From: an uncultured Pelagibacteraceae bacterium
Lineage (GTDB): Bacteria > Pseudomonadota > Alphaproteobacteria > Pelagibacterales > Pelagibacteraceae
Assembly (NCBI GenBank): GCA_902576335.1
Contig: CACGVC010000004.1
Coordinates: forward strand, 62,001 to 126,000
Direction of reading: 5' to 3'
DNA: 64,000 nt
The first letter of the stretch is position 1. Each line of letters begins with the position of its first letter. Of this stretch, positions 18,561 through 28,239 are shown piece by piece. Under the pieces are notes generated by a model. That model saw nothing but the letters and a program-made list of their open reading frames with translations. It did no database searches and was not told the origin of the DNA. The position numbers and the translations under genes are program-made.

Positions 18561-21401
18561 ATGCAGCTCAAAGATTATATTCCAAATATTAAGGCAGAAT
18601 ATTCTAAAATTTTTTTCTCTGGTATTACTTTTGAAAGTTCAAAGATTAAGAGAAATAATATTTTTTTTGCAGTTAAAGGAAATAATTTTGATGGTAATGA
18701 TTTTATATCAATTGCAATAAAAAGAGGTTGCAAAATTATTGTAACTGAAAAAAAAATCAAAAAGAAATTTAAGGGAATCTTATTCATTTACTCTGAAAAT
18801 ATTAGAAAATTATTGGCAGAAGTTTCTTTTAAAATTTACAAAAATCGACCAAAAAATTTAATTGCGGTTACTGGAACAAATGGGAAATCATCTGTTTCTG
18901 ATTTTTACTATCAAATATTAAAATTGAACAATAAAAAAGTTGCTTCTATTGGAACATTAGGGGTTAAGTCAAATAGTATTAACTTAAATTTATCTAATAC
19001 CACAATTGATCCAATTAGTTTGGGAAAAATATTGGATAAACTCAAAAAAAGAGGAGTTCAATATGTTATTATGGAGGCTTCAAGTCACGGTCTTAAACAA
19101 AACAGACTCGATGGTTTGTTATTTAATTTGGGAATATTTACAAATTTTTCCCAAGATCATCTAGATTATCATAAAAATTTAAGAAATTATCTTAAAGCAA
19201 AACTTTACTTATTTGAGAATCTTATCAAAAGATCTGGTCATATTATAACAGATGATAAATTACCAGAGTTTAATAGAATTAAAAAAATTTCATTAAAAAA
19301 AAATCTTAAACTTCACAAAGTAAATAGTAATAATTCATTTAAAATTTTATCTCATTCATATCAAGGAGAGATGCAAGTAATAAAAATAAAATATAAAAGA
19401 TCAATTAGAATTATAAAACTTAATTTAATTGGAAAGATTCAACTAAAGAATATTTTGATGGCAATCACTGCAGCACAAAAAAGTAATTTAAGTCTAGACA
19501 GAATTTTTAAAGTTCTACCGCAAATAACACCTGTTGAGGGAAGATCTGAAAAAATTGGTAAAATTAAAAATAATTCAAAAGTAATCCTTGATTATGCTCA
19601 TACCCCAGAAGCTTTGAAGATATGTTTATTAAATTTAAGAGAGCAATTTAAGAATAAAAAAATTTCTTTACTTTTTGGATGTGGTGGAAATAGAGATAAA
19701 AATAAAAGATCTAAAATGGGTAAGATCGCATCAAACTATTCTGATAAAATTTATCTTACAGACGATAATCCAAGATATGAAGATCCAAAAAAAATTCGAA
19801 GAGATATAAAAAAAGGAATAGATGGAAAAAAAATTATTGAAATATCGGATAGATCTAAAGCAATATATAAAGCGATTGAAAATTTAAATTCGGGTGAAAT
19901 ATTACTTATTGCAGGAAAAGGTCACGAAAAAACACAAGACTTAGGTGATAAAAAAATTTATTTTTCAGACAAACAAGTTATTTTAGATTCAATAAAAAAA
20001 AAAAATCTAAATTTATCCGATAACCTAAAATTGAATATCTTAAAAGAATTATCACAAAACAAAAGGCTGCCTAAAAATTTGCCTTTGAATCTTGCTAGAA
20101 TTAATTCAAAGGAGGTAAGACAAAATGACTTTTTTTTTGCAATTAAAGGAAAAAAAAATGATGGAAATAAATTTGTAGATCATGCGTTTAAAAATAAAGC
20201 CTCGATTGCAGTAGTGAATCGAATTCAAAAAAAATTGCGAGTTAATAGGCAAATAAAAGTAGGGAATACATTAAAATTTTTAACTAATGTCTCAAAAATT
20301 TTTAGAACAAACATAAATACAAATTTAATAGCTATTACTGGAAGTTGTGGAAAAACAACACTTAAAGAATTATTAGGGGAAACTTTAAAAAAAATCTCCA
20401 AAGTAAGTATTTCCCCAAGATCTTATAATAATAAATTTGGAGTTCCTTTAAGTTTATTAAACTTAAAAGAGAATGATGATTTTGGAATTTTAGAAGTTGG
20501 AATGGATAAAAAAGGTGAAATAGATTATTTAAGCAGTGTCATACAACCAGATGTAAGTGTAATTACAAATGTTAATTTTGCCCATGCTAAAAATTTTAAA
20601 AATATTAAGCAGATTGCAATTGCTAAGTCTGAAATTATTCAAAACACCAAACAAGGTGGTTTTGTAGTATTAAACGCTGATGATAATTTTTTTAATTTAC
20701 ATAAAAGAATAGCGATTAAAAATAATCTCAAATTTATTTCTTTTGGAATTAAAAATAAAAATTCGAGTGTAAAATTTTTAGATATTAAAAATAAAGGTGA
20801 CTACTTTCAACTTTATATTCAAATTAATAAGTTAAAAAAGCACTTTTTGGTATCAAATAATTTTCAAAATAATATTTACAATATTTTAGCTGCATTAGCT
20901 ATCATGAGTATTTATATCAATATTCTTCGATTGGATAAAAATATTTTTCTTACGTTTAAAACACCTCAAGGTAGAGGAGATTTGTCGAAAATTAAAATTT
21001 TTGAGAAGAATATTAATCTAGTTGATGAAAGCTATAATTCAAATCCATTATCATTAGAGTCTGCTATTCTAAATTACGATAAAATTATTTCAAAAAAATT
21101 CAAAAAGTATCTTTTGCTTGGGGATATGTTGGAGTTAGGAAAACATTCAAAAAAACTTCATCAGTCAATCGCAGCCACAATAAACAAAACTAATATTGAT
21201 AAGGTGTTTATAAAAGGTCAGTTTATGAAATTCATGTTTGAAAAACTCTCAGATTCAAAAAAGGGTCGAATTTTATCAAATAAATCTCAAATTATTGATT
21301 TGATTAGAAATGATTTAAATAATAATGATAGTCTTATGGTTAAGGCTTCAAACGCAACAGGTTTCAATAAGATAATAAAAGAGATAAAAGGTGTTAATTA
21401 A
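18561..21401 (+). CDS. murEF: Fused MurE-MurF (mDAP-adding and D-Ala-D-Ala-adding ligases)
   Basis: One 946-residue frame contains two complete Mur ligases. The MurE half (about 1-475) has the ATP loop TGTNGKSS at 104-110 and the DNPR motif near residue 401, which in MurE marks meso-diaminopimelate specificity. The MurF half (about 490-946) has ITGSCGKTTLKE near residue 592, NKFGVPLSLLNL and DESYNSNPLSL. The halves are joined by a short lysine/asparagine-rich linker (about 477-493). There is no internal stop or frameshift, so consecutive steps in UDP-MurNAc-pentapeptide synthesis should be carried out by a single polypeptide. The mraY start overlaps its stop by one base. Confidence 0.95.
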   Translation: MQLKDYIPNIKAEYSKIFFSGITFESSKIKRNNIFFAVKGNNFDGNDFISIAIKRGCKIIVTEKKIKKKFKGILFIYSENIRKLLAEVSFKIYKNRPKNLIAVTGTNGKSSVSDFYYQILKLNNKKVASIGTLGVKSNSINLNLSNTTIDPISLGKILDKLKKRGVQYVIMEASSHGLKQNRLDGLLFNLGIFTNFSQDHLDYHKNLRNYLKAKLYLFENLIKRSGHIITDDKLPEFNRIKKISLKKNLKLHKVNSNNSFKILSHSYQGEMQVIKIKYKRSIRIIKLNLIGKIQLKNILMAITAAQKSNLSLDRIFKVLPQITPVEGRSEKIGKIKNNSKVILDYAHTPEALKICLLNLREQFKNKKISLLFGCGGNRDKNKRSKMGKIASNYSDKIYLTDDNPRYEDPKKIRRDIKKGIDGKKIIEISDRSKAIYKAIENLNSGEILLIAGKGHEKTQDLGDKKIYFSDKQVILDSIKKKNLNLSDNLKLNILKELSQNKRLPKNLPLNLARINSKEVRQNDFFFAIKGKKNDGNKFVDHAFKNKASIAVVNRIQKKLRVNRQIKVGNTLKFLTNVSKIFRTNINTNLIAITGSCGKTTLKELLGETLKKISKVSISPRSYNNKFGVPLSLLNLKENDDFGILEVGMDKKGEIDYLSSVIQPDVSVITNVNFAHAKNFKNIKQIAIAKSEIIQNTKQGGFVVLNADDNFFNLHKRIAIKNNLKFISFGIKNKNSSVKFLDIKNKGDYFQLYIQINKLKKHFLVSNNFQNNIYNILAALAIMSIYINILRLDKNIFLTFKTPQGRGDLSKIKIFEKNINLVDESYNSNPLSLESAILNYDKIISKKFKKYLLLGDMLELGKHSKKLHQSIAATINKTNIDKVFIKGQFMKFMFEKLSDSKKGRILSNKSQIIDLIRNDLNNNDSLMVKASNATGFNKIIKEIKGVN

Positions 21402-22486
21402 TGTTATACCAATTCTTATTAAATTTTATTGATACATTCAGTTTCTTGAATGTGTTTAAATATCTCACATTTAGGACTGGTCTTTCTGTGTTTACATCTT
21501 TGGTGATCGTTTTAATTATAGGGGGACCATTTATTAAATTTTTCTCTAACCAAAAAATTTTTAACCCTATAAGAGATGATGGCCCAGAAGATCATGTTGT
21601 AAAAAAAATAGGAACACCAACAATGGGTGGTGTAATCATTTTATTAGGTTTATTAATTTCAGTGTTATTTTGGGCAGATTTATCCAACTTAAATATTTTA
21701 TTTTGTATTTATATTGCTGTTACTTTTGGGTTACTTGGAGCTTTTGATGACTTTAAAAAAATCAAGTACAGCAACTCTTCTGGAATTTCCTCCAAACTAA
21801 AAATAATTTTACAAATTTTGTTAGCAGCTGTTGGAGTAAGTTTTTTTGTTTACTTCGTAGATTATCAAGATATGTCCAATTTATATTTCCCATTTTTTAA
21901 AAATCTTATAATAAATCTTGGATGGTTTTTTATTCCTTTTTCTGTTTTCGTAATAATTGGATCATCTAATGCTGTAAATCTTACAGATGGTCTTGATGGT
22001 TTGGCTACGGTACCAGTAATATTGGTAGCTGCTTGTTTTGCATTTATAAGTTATGTAACTGGAAATATAGTATTTTCCGATTATTTACAAATTCCCTACA
22101 TAGAAGGTACGGGAGAAATTTCAATTTTTTGCGGAGCAATTATTGGCTCATGCCTTGGTTTTTTATGGTTTAACGCACCACCAGCTAAAATTTTTATGGG
22201 AGATACGGGTTCTTTATCTCTTGGAGGGTCTTTGGGTGCTGTAGGAATAATTACTAAGCATGAATTTGTGTTAGCTATAACAGGAGGCCTTTTTGTTTTG
22301 GAGGCTGTATCGGTAATGGTTCAAGTAATATCTTTTAAATTGACAGGTAAAAGAATCTTTAAGATGGCACCAATTCATCATCATTTTGAAAAAAAAGGAT
22401 GGCCAGAATCAACAGTTGTTATTAGATTTTGGATTATTTCAATAATTCTAGCTATGATTGGTTTGGCAACACTCAAATTAAGATAA
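21401..22486 (+). CDS. mraY: Phospho-N-acetylmuramoyl-pentapeptide transferase
   Basis: MraY transfers phospho-MurNAc-pentapeptide onto undecaprenyl phosphate at the inner membrane to make lipid I. The polytopic 361-residue protein shows the family landmarks GTPTMGGV, FGLLGAFDDFKK, NLTDGLDGLA, FNAPPAKIFMGDTGSLSLGG and the histidine cluster MAPIHHHFEKKGWPE. Its start overlaps the last base of the murE-murF gene. Confidence 0.97.
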   Translation: MLYQFLLNFIDTFSFLNVFKYLTFRTGLSVFTSLVIVLIIGGPFIKFFSNQKIFNPIRDDGPEDHVVKKIGTPTMGGVIILLGLLISVLFWADLSNLNILFCIYIAVTFGLLGAFDDFKKIKYSNSSGISSKLKIILQILLAAVGVSFFVYFVDYQDMSNLYFPFFKNLIINLGWFFIPFSVFVIIGSSNAVNLTDGLDGLATVPVILVAACFAFISYVTGNIVFSDYLQIPYIEGTGEISIFCGAIIGSCLGFLWFNAPPAKIFMGDTGSLSLGGSLGAVGIITKHEFVLAITGGLFVLEAVSVMVQVISFKLTGKRIFKMAPIHHHFEKKGWPESTVVIRFWIISIILAMIGLATLKLR

Positions 22487-22497
22487 CGGAGAACTAT

Positions 22498-23766
22498 TTG
22501 AGTATTTTTTTAAATAAAAAAATATTAATCTATGGTTCAGGTAAGAGTGGATTATCAACTTTAGAATTTTTAAAAAATAAATCTGATGTTTTTATATACG
22601 ATGACTTTAAAAAAAATTTAAAAAAAAAGATAAGTCAGAAATTCATTTTAAAAAATCAATTTGATTTTATTATAATTAGTCCTGGAATAGATTTAAATAA
22701 ATGTAAATTATCCAGTTATTTAAAAAAAAATTTAGAAAAAATTTACACCGATTTGGATGTTTTTTACTCTTTTTACAAAAATGATTGTATTTCGGTTACA
22801 GGAACGAATGGAAAATCCACAACTTGCCAACTTTTATATGAGATATTGTCAAAACATAAATATGATGTGAAATTAGTCGGAAATATTGGAAGACCAATAT
22901 TATCTGTAAAGAACATTAAATCTAAAACCATTTTTGTTATAGAGGCTTCATCTTATCAACTTGAATACAGCCGAATTTTTCAATCTAAGTATGCAGCTAT
23001 ATTAAATATATCGCCAGATCATTTGGAGAGACACAAAACTATTAATAATTATGTAAAAGCTAAGTTTAAAATCTTAAATAATAATTCAAAAAATTATTTT
23101 GGTTTTGTTAATAAAAAAGATTTATTAACAACTAAAGAGTTAAAAAAAAGAAAAATAAAAAGAAAAATTTTAAGAGTTAATACACATCCAAGAAATTATG
23201 TGAAAGAAAAAATAAAAAATGAATATTTTTCAAATGAGGCAAATATGGAAAACTTATCATTTATAATGGCAATTTCTAATAAATTTAGATTGAAAAAAAA
23301 AATTGTTTTTGAAACTTTAAAAAGATTTAAGGGATTAAAATATCGTCAGCAAATAATATATAAAAACCCTTTCCTGACTATAATTAATGACTCTAAATCT
23401 ACATCTTTTTCATCGTCGATACCTATTTTAAAAAATAAATTAAATATTTACTGGTTGTTGGGTGGAATACCTAAAAAAGGTGATAAATTTAAATTACAAA
23501 AAAAATATTATAATAATATTAAAGCATTCATTTATGGAAAAAATAAAAAGTTTTTTAGCAATCAACTAAAAGGCAAAATCAAGTATAATAGTTTTAATAA
23601 TTTAAATTATGCTTTAAAAAGAATATTTTTAATAATCAATAAAAAAAATTTTCCCAAAAAAACTATAATTTTTAGCCCTTCGGCAGCTTCTTTTGATACC
23701 TTCAAAAATTTTGAGGATAGAGGAAGTTATTTTAATAAACTTATAAAAAAATATTTGAATGTTTAA
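22498..23766 (+). CDS. murD: UDP-N-acetylmuramoyl-L-alanine:D-glutamate ligase
   Basis: MurD adds D-glutamate to UDP-MurNAc-L-Ala. The N-terminal domain begins ILIYGSGKSGLSTLEFL, the ATP loop is VTGTNGKSTTCQLLYE, and EASSYQLEYS and NDSKSTSFSSS are typical MurD motifs. I place the start at TTG 22498, seven bases after GGAG (22488-22491), giving 422 residues. The frame is open further upstream into mraY, but that extra sequence is not MurD-like. The end overlaps ftsW by eight bases. Confidence 0.94.
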   Translation: MSIFLNKKILIYGSGKSGLSTLEFLKNKSDVFIYDDFKKNLKKKISQKFILKNQFDFIIISPGIDLNKCKLSSYLKKNLEKIYTDLDVFYSFYKNDCISVTGTNGKSTTCQLLYEILSKHKYDVKLVGNIGRPILSVKNIKSKTIFVIEASSYQLEYSRIFQSKYAAILNISPDHLERHKTINNYVKAKFKILNNNSKNYFGFVNKKDLLTTKELKKRKIKRKILRVNTHPRNYVKEKIKNEYFSNEANMENLSFIMAISNKFRLKKKIVFETLKRFKGLKYRQQIIYKNPFLTIINDSKSTSFSSSIPILKNKLNIYWLLGGIPKKGDKFKLQKKYYNNIKAFIYGKNKKFFSNQLKGKIKYNSFNNLNYALKRIFLIINKKNFPKKTIIFSPSAASFDTFKNFEDRGSYFNKLIKKYLNV

Positions 23767-24883
23767 GATTATATCATTTCAAAAACTTTATTATAGATGG
23801 TGGAAAAATATTGATAAATTTATACTCACACTAATAATTTTATTATTCTTAGTGGGTTTATTTTTTTCTTTAGTATCAACATCCTTAATTGCATCTGATA
23901 AATTAAATACAAACGACTATCTCTTTTTTTTTAAACATTTATTTTTTTTGTTTATTGGAGTTTTTTTTATTTTTATTTTCTCATCCATGGATCAAGAAAA
24001 TCTTTTTAAAATTTCTACAATTTGTTTTGGTTTATCGGTAGTACTTTTAATATTAGTTCCTCTAATTGGAGTTGAGGTCAAAGGATCTAAAAGATGGATT
24101 GATCTATACTTGCTACCAAGATTTCAACCAATTGAAATAGTCAAACCTTTTTTTATTGTGTTTTTAGGTATGCTTTTAAGTAGTCAAATGTTCGTTAATA
24201 TATATCTAAAATACTCTCTTTCTTTTTTAACAACATTAGGAGTTGTTTTTTTTCTGGTTTTACAACCAGATATTGGTCAAACTCTATTAATTCTTTTTGC
24301 ATGGTCAATATTAATTTTTATTTCAGGAATAAATTTTATCTTTTTAATCACTCTTTTTTTTATATTAATTTTATCTTTTTCATACTTAGTATTATTTATT
24401 CCAAAATTTAGTTATATTAAAAGTAGAATAATTTCATTTTTTGATTCAGATACTGGCACACATAATTTTCAATCTGACAAAGCAATCGAGTCAATAATAA
24501 GTGGAGGTTTTTTTGGTAAAGGTATAGGAGAAGGAACTCTAAAGAATAGAGTGCCCGAAGCACATACAGATTATATTATTTCTGTCATCTCAGAAGAATT
24601 TGGAATTGTTGCCATAATTTTAATTTTATTTTTGTTTTTAGTTTTTATTCATACAGTTTTTAGAAAAGTAAATTTAGAAAATAATGATAGATCAAAACTA
24701 ATTTTAGTAGGGTGTGTAAGTTTAATTTTAATGCAAGTGATGATACACGTTGGAGTAAATATAAGATTATTTCCCACAACAGGAATGACACTTCCTTTTA
24801 TAAGTTATGGTGGTTCCTCTATAGTAGGAATGTCTATTATTTCAGGGATAATCCTTAATTTGACAAAAAGAAAAATTGATTAA
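23759..24883 (+). CDS. ftsW: Septal peptidoglycan glycosyltransferase / SEDS protein FtsW
   Basis: FtsW polymerises glycan strands at the septum with FtsI. The protein is polytopic with about ten hydrophobic segments and SEDS hallmarks: KGSKRWIDLYLLPRFQPIE with the conserved RW and QP.E region, FLVLQPDIGQTLLI, and near the end NIRLFPTTGMTLPFISYGGS. The 374 residues agree with the family. It follows murD in the standard division-cluster order. Confidence 0.96.
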   Translation: MFKIISFQKLYYRWWKNIDKFILTLIILLFLVGLFFSLVSTSLIASDKLNTNDYLFFFKHLFFLFIGVFFIFIFSSMDQENLFKISTICFGLSVVLLILVPLIGVEVKGSKRWIDLYLLPRFQPIEIVKPFFIVFLGMLLSSQMFVNIYLKYSLSFLTTLGVVFFLVLQPDIGQTLLILFAWSILIFISGINFIFLITLFFILILSFSYLVLFIPKFSYIKSRIISFFDSDTGTHNFQSDKAIESIISGGFFGKGIGEGTLKNRVPEAHTDYIISVISEEFGIVAIILILFLFLVFIHTVFRKVNLENNDRSKLILVGCVSLILMQVMIHVGVNIRLFPTTGMTLPFISYGGSSIVGMSIISGIILNLTKRKID

Positions 24884-24884
24884 A

Positions 24885-25946
24885 ATGAAAAAAAAAATTT
24901 TAATTTCTACAGGTGGCTCAGGTGGTCATGTAATACCCGCATCTATTTTGTATGAACATCTTAATGGAGAAAATGATATTATAATTTCAACAGACAATAG
25001 AGGATTTAGATATTTAGACAAAAATGTTTATAAAATATTTTTAATTGATACTCCAAAGTTGAATTTATTATTATTACCCCTAAATTTTTTTAAGATTTTA
25101 TTTTTGACTATAAAATCTATCCTTTTTCTCAAAAAAGAAAAAATAAACCTGTTATTTTCAACAGGTGGTTACATGTCATTGCCATTAATTTTAGCAGGAA
25201 AATTTTTAAATTTGAAAATTTATTTGCTAGAGCCAAATTTAGTATTAGGAAGAGCTAATAAATTTTTTCTAAGCTCATGCGAAAAAATTTTCTGTTATAC
25301 GAAACAAATAAAAAATTTTCCTGAAAAATATATAAACAAAAAAGTAATTATATATCCACTTGTAAGACATGAATTCTATAAAAAAAAAACTCGTAAAATT
25401 AATAACGATAAATTTTGTTTATTAATTATCGGAGGGAGTCAAGGAGCAAGTATATTTGATAAAAACTTAAAGAAATCAATTCTTAATTTATCAAAAAAAT
25501 TTTCTATAAAAATTATTCAGCAAACACATCTAAACAATATTTCTTCACTTAAAGAATTCTATTCTAAAAACAATGTCGAGAGTGATATTTTTAATTATGA
25601 TAAAAATTTTATAGATAAAGTTAATGGCATTGATCTTTGTATAACAAGAGCAGGAGCAACAACATTAGCTGAATTATCAATTCTTAATGTGCCTTTTATA
25701 GCAGTGCCATTGCCAAATTCTAAAGACAATCATCAATTTGAAAATGCAAATTTTTATTTAAAAAATAATGCTTGTTGGATTTTAGAGCAAGGTCACTTTG
25801 AGGAAAAAATAGAACAAATGATGGAAGAAATTTTGTCAAATAAATCAAATATTAATAAAAAGATACAAAATTTAAGTAATTTAAATTTTGAAAATACTTG
25901 GATTAATGTTAATCAAAAAATATTAAATGTTTTAGATGAAAATTGA
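24885..25946 (+). CDS. murG: Lipid II-forming N-acetylglucosaminyltransferase
   Basis: MurG adds GlcNAc to lipid I on the inner face of the membrane. The N-terminal glycine-rich loop ISTGGSGGHVIPA, the FSTGGYMSLPLILA segment and the C-domain IIGGSQGAS and TRAGATTLAELSIL motifs identify it. The ATG at 24885 is chosen because it begins just before the glycine loop; an in-frame TTG at 24876 would overlap ftsW. It overlaps murC by 11 bases. Confidence 0.96.
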   Translation: MKKKILISTGGSGGHVIPASILYEHLNGENDIIISTDNRGFRYLDKNVYKIFLIDTPKLNLLLLPLNFFKILFLTIKSILFLKKEKINLLFSTGGYMSLPLILAGKFLNLKIYLLEPNLVLGRANKFFLSSCEKIFCYTKQIKNFPEKYINKKVIIYPLVRHEFYKKKTRKINNDKFCLLIIGGSQGASIFDKNLKKSILNLSKKFSIKIIQQTHLNNISSLKEFYSKNNVESDIFNYDKNFIDKVNGIDLCITRAGATTLAELSILNVPFIAVPLPNSKDNHQFENANFYLKNNACWILEQGHFEEKIEQMMEEILSNKSNINKKIQNLSNLNFENTWINVNQKILNVLDEN

Positions 25947-27333
25947 GCTTGCAAAAAACGAAATCATTCACTTCATTGGAATAGGTGGAATAGGGATGAG
26001 TGGTTTATCTCTTATTATGAAAGGAAAAGAATTTAAAGTTCAAGGAAGTGATATAATTTTAAACAAAAATATAGAAAGATTAAAAAAAGAAAAAATAAAA
26101 ATCTTTATAGGTCATAAAAAACAACACATAAAAGACGCTACAATCGTTGTTATCTCCTCAGCTATTAAAAAAAATAATCCAGAATTACTTGAAGCAAAAA
26201 GAAAAAATTTACCAATAATCAAAAGAGGAAGAATGTTGGCACATATTGTTTCTTTAACGAAAAATATAGTAGTGGCTGGATCTCATGGTAAAACTACAAC
26301 CACTTCACTTGTAGCTTCAATTTTTCAAAAAACTAAGTTAGACCCAACAATAATTAATGGCGGTGTTATTAACTCATTAAAAAGCTCTGCGAAATTAGGT
26401 AAAAGTGATTGGTCAATCTTGGAAGCTGACGAGTCAGATGGTAGTTTTGTTCATATTCCTCCTACATATTCAATTATAACCAATGTAGACAGAGAACATA
26501 TGGATTTTTATAAAACTATCGAAGACTTAAAAAAATATTTTAGTGAATTTATTAAAAAGGTCCCATCATTTGGAAAATCTTTTATTTGCATCGATGATAA
26601 AATCAATAAAGAACTAATCAAAGATATCGAAAGTAAAAATTTTTACACTTACGGTAAAAATAAAAATTCAAATTTTTTAATAAAGAATATAATTCAAAAA
26701 AAAAATATATCTCGTTTTGATTTAATAGTAAATTTACCAAATAAAAAAAAACAAACAATTAAGAATATAAAAATTCCACTTATCGGTATCCACAATGTAA
26801 GAAACTCTGTAGCGGCTGCTGCTGTAGCTCTAACAGTCGGTATTACAACTAATGATATCAAAGATGGCTTACTTAGATTTAACGGTGTTCAAAGAAGATT
26901 TAATAAAATATTTACTTTAAATGGTGTAGATTTTTATGATGATTATGCACATCATCCAACTGAGATTAAAATGACACTAGATGGAGTCAAAAAAGTTTAC
27001 AAAGATTATGAAAAAGTTTGCGTATTTCAACCCCATCGAATTTCAAGATTAAGAGACCTACGTAAAGAATTTTCATTTTCATTTCAAAATGCAGATATAG
27101 TTATATTGTGTCCTGTTTATTTAGCAGGGGAAAAGATTAAATTAGGCTTCAGCTATTTGAAATTTGCAAAAGAAATTATAAAAAATTCTAAAGTAAAATT
27201 ATATTTAATAGAAGATAATTTCCAACTGGCAAAATTTATTAAAAAAAATATTTATGGAAAAAAAATAGTAATTGGTATGGGTGCTGGGACTATTTCAAAT
27301 TGGATGAGAAAACTTCCTAAGTTGATGAAATGA
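25936..27333 (+). CDS. murC: UDP-N-acetylmuramate:L-alanine ligase
   Basis: MurC adds the first amino acid, L-alanine, to UDP-MurNAc. It starts with the Rossmann-like HFIGIGGIGMSGLSLIM, has the ATP loop VAGSHGKTTTTSLVAS, EADESDGSF, and the C-terminal DDYAHHPTEIKMTL and FQPHRISRLRDL motifs. The 465 residues are normal for the family. It overlaps murB by four bases. Confidence 0.97.
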   Translation: MKIELAKNEIIHFIGIGGIGMSGLSLIMKGKEFKVQGSDIILNKNIERLKKEKIKIFIGHKKQHIKDATIVVISSAIKKNNPELLEAKRKNLPIIKRGRMLAHIVSLTKNIVVAGSHGKTTTTSLVASIFQKTKLDPTIINGGVINSLKSSAKLGKSDWSILEADESDGSFVHIPPTYSIITNVDREHMDFYKTIEDLKKYFSEFIKKVPSFGKSFICIDDKINKELIKDIESKNFYTYGKNKNSNFLIKNIIQKKNISRFDLIVNLPNKKKQTIKNIKIPLIGIHNVRNSVAAAAVALTVGITTNDIKDGLLRFNGVQRRFNKIFTLNGVDFYDDYAHHPTEIKMTLDGVKKVYKDYEKVCVFQPHRISRLRDLRKEFSFSFQNADIVILCPVYLAGEKIKLGFSYLKFAKEIIKNSKVKLYLIEDNFQLAKFIKKNIYGKKIVIGMGAGTISNWMRKLPKLMK

Positions 27334-28238
27334 AAATAAATCAACTTAAAAAACTACTTTATGGTTTTAGAGAAAGTTTACATTTCGAATATGATTTAAA
27401 AAAAAAAAATTGGTTTAACATAGGTGGTAAATCCAAAGTATTTTTTAAAGCAAATAATCTTAATCATCTAATAAATTTAATAAAAGTTCTTAAAAATCAA
27501 GAAAGAATTTTTGTCCTTGGAGCTGGTTCAAATATTTTAATAACAGATGATTTATTTGATGGGGTAGTAATTAAATTAGGTAAAAGTTTCAGCAATATAA
27601 CATTACATAGCGAGGATATTATAATTGCAGGTAGCGCTGTACTAGACAGAAGTTTGTCTGACTTTGCTTTAAAAAATCATTTGAGTGGCTTCGAGTTTCT
27701 ATCGTGTATACCAGGCACTGTTGGTGGAGGCATATCAATGAACGCTGGTTGTTTCGGTAAAGAGATTAAAGATATACTGGTCTCTGTTCAGGTAATTGAC
27801 AAATTTGGTAAAGTATTAACAATACCTTCTAAAGAAATAAAATTTGAATATAGAAAAAACAATTTACCTGACGATTATATTTTCTTGAGCGCTTCTTTTA
27901 AAGGAATTAAATCAAACCAAAAAGAAATTGAGGCAACCACAAATAAATTAAAATCTAAAAAAGAAAAAAATCAACCTACGAGAATTAAAACAAGCGGGAG
28001 CACATTTAAAAATCCAATATCTCAAACTGATAAGAAAGTTTGGGAGCTTATAAAAGATTCTGTACCGCTTAATCAATCATTTGGTGATGCTTGTATTTCA
28101 GAAAAGCATTGTAACTTTTTTGTAAATAAAGGTAATGCGAAATTTAAAGATATGAAGAAATTGATAGATTATGTATCCGAAAAAGTTTTAAAAAAAACTG
28201 GAATTAGTTTAGAAAAAGAAATTAAAATATTGGAGTAA
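27330..28238 (+). CDS. murB: UDP-N-acetylenolpyruvoylglucosamine reductase
   Basis: MurB reduces UDP-GlcNAc-enolpyruvate to UDP-MurNAc with NADPH and FAD. FAD-binding motifs VLGAGSNILITDD and FLSCIPGTVGGGISMNAG are clear, followed by the YRKNNL segment with the conserved Tyr/Arg and SGSTFKNP with the catalytic Ser. The GDACISEKHCNFFVN block is a slight variant of the usual GAxVSxxHANFxxN. The 302 residues fit the short (type I/II) proteobacterial forms. Confidence 0.95.
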   Translation: MKINQLKKLLYGFRESLHFEYDLKKKNWFNIGGKSKVFFKANNLNHLINLIKVLKNQERIFVLGAGSNILITDDLFDGVVIKLGKSFSNITLHSEDIIIAGSAVLDRSLSDFALKNHLSGFEFLSCIPGTVGGGISMNAGCFGKEIKDILVSVQVIDKFGKVLTIPSKEIKFEYRKNNLPDDYIFLSASFKGIKSNQKEIEATTNKLKSKKEKNQPTRIKTSGSTFKNPISQTDKKVWELIKDSVPLNQSFGDACISEKHCNFFVNKGNAKFKDMKKLIDYVSEKVLKKTGISLEKEIKILE

Positions 28239-28239
28239 T

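Noticed and set aside
22429..22497. Longer MurD start overlapping mraY
   Set aside because: The additional residues are not MurD-like; TTG 22498 has a good Shine-Dalgarno sequence (GGAG).
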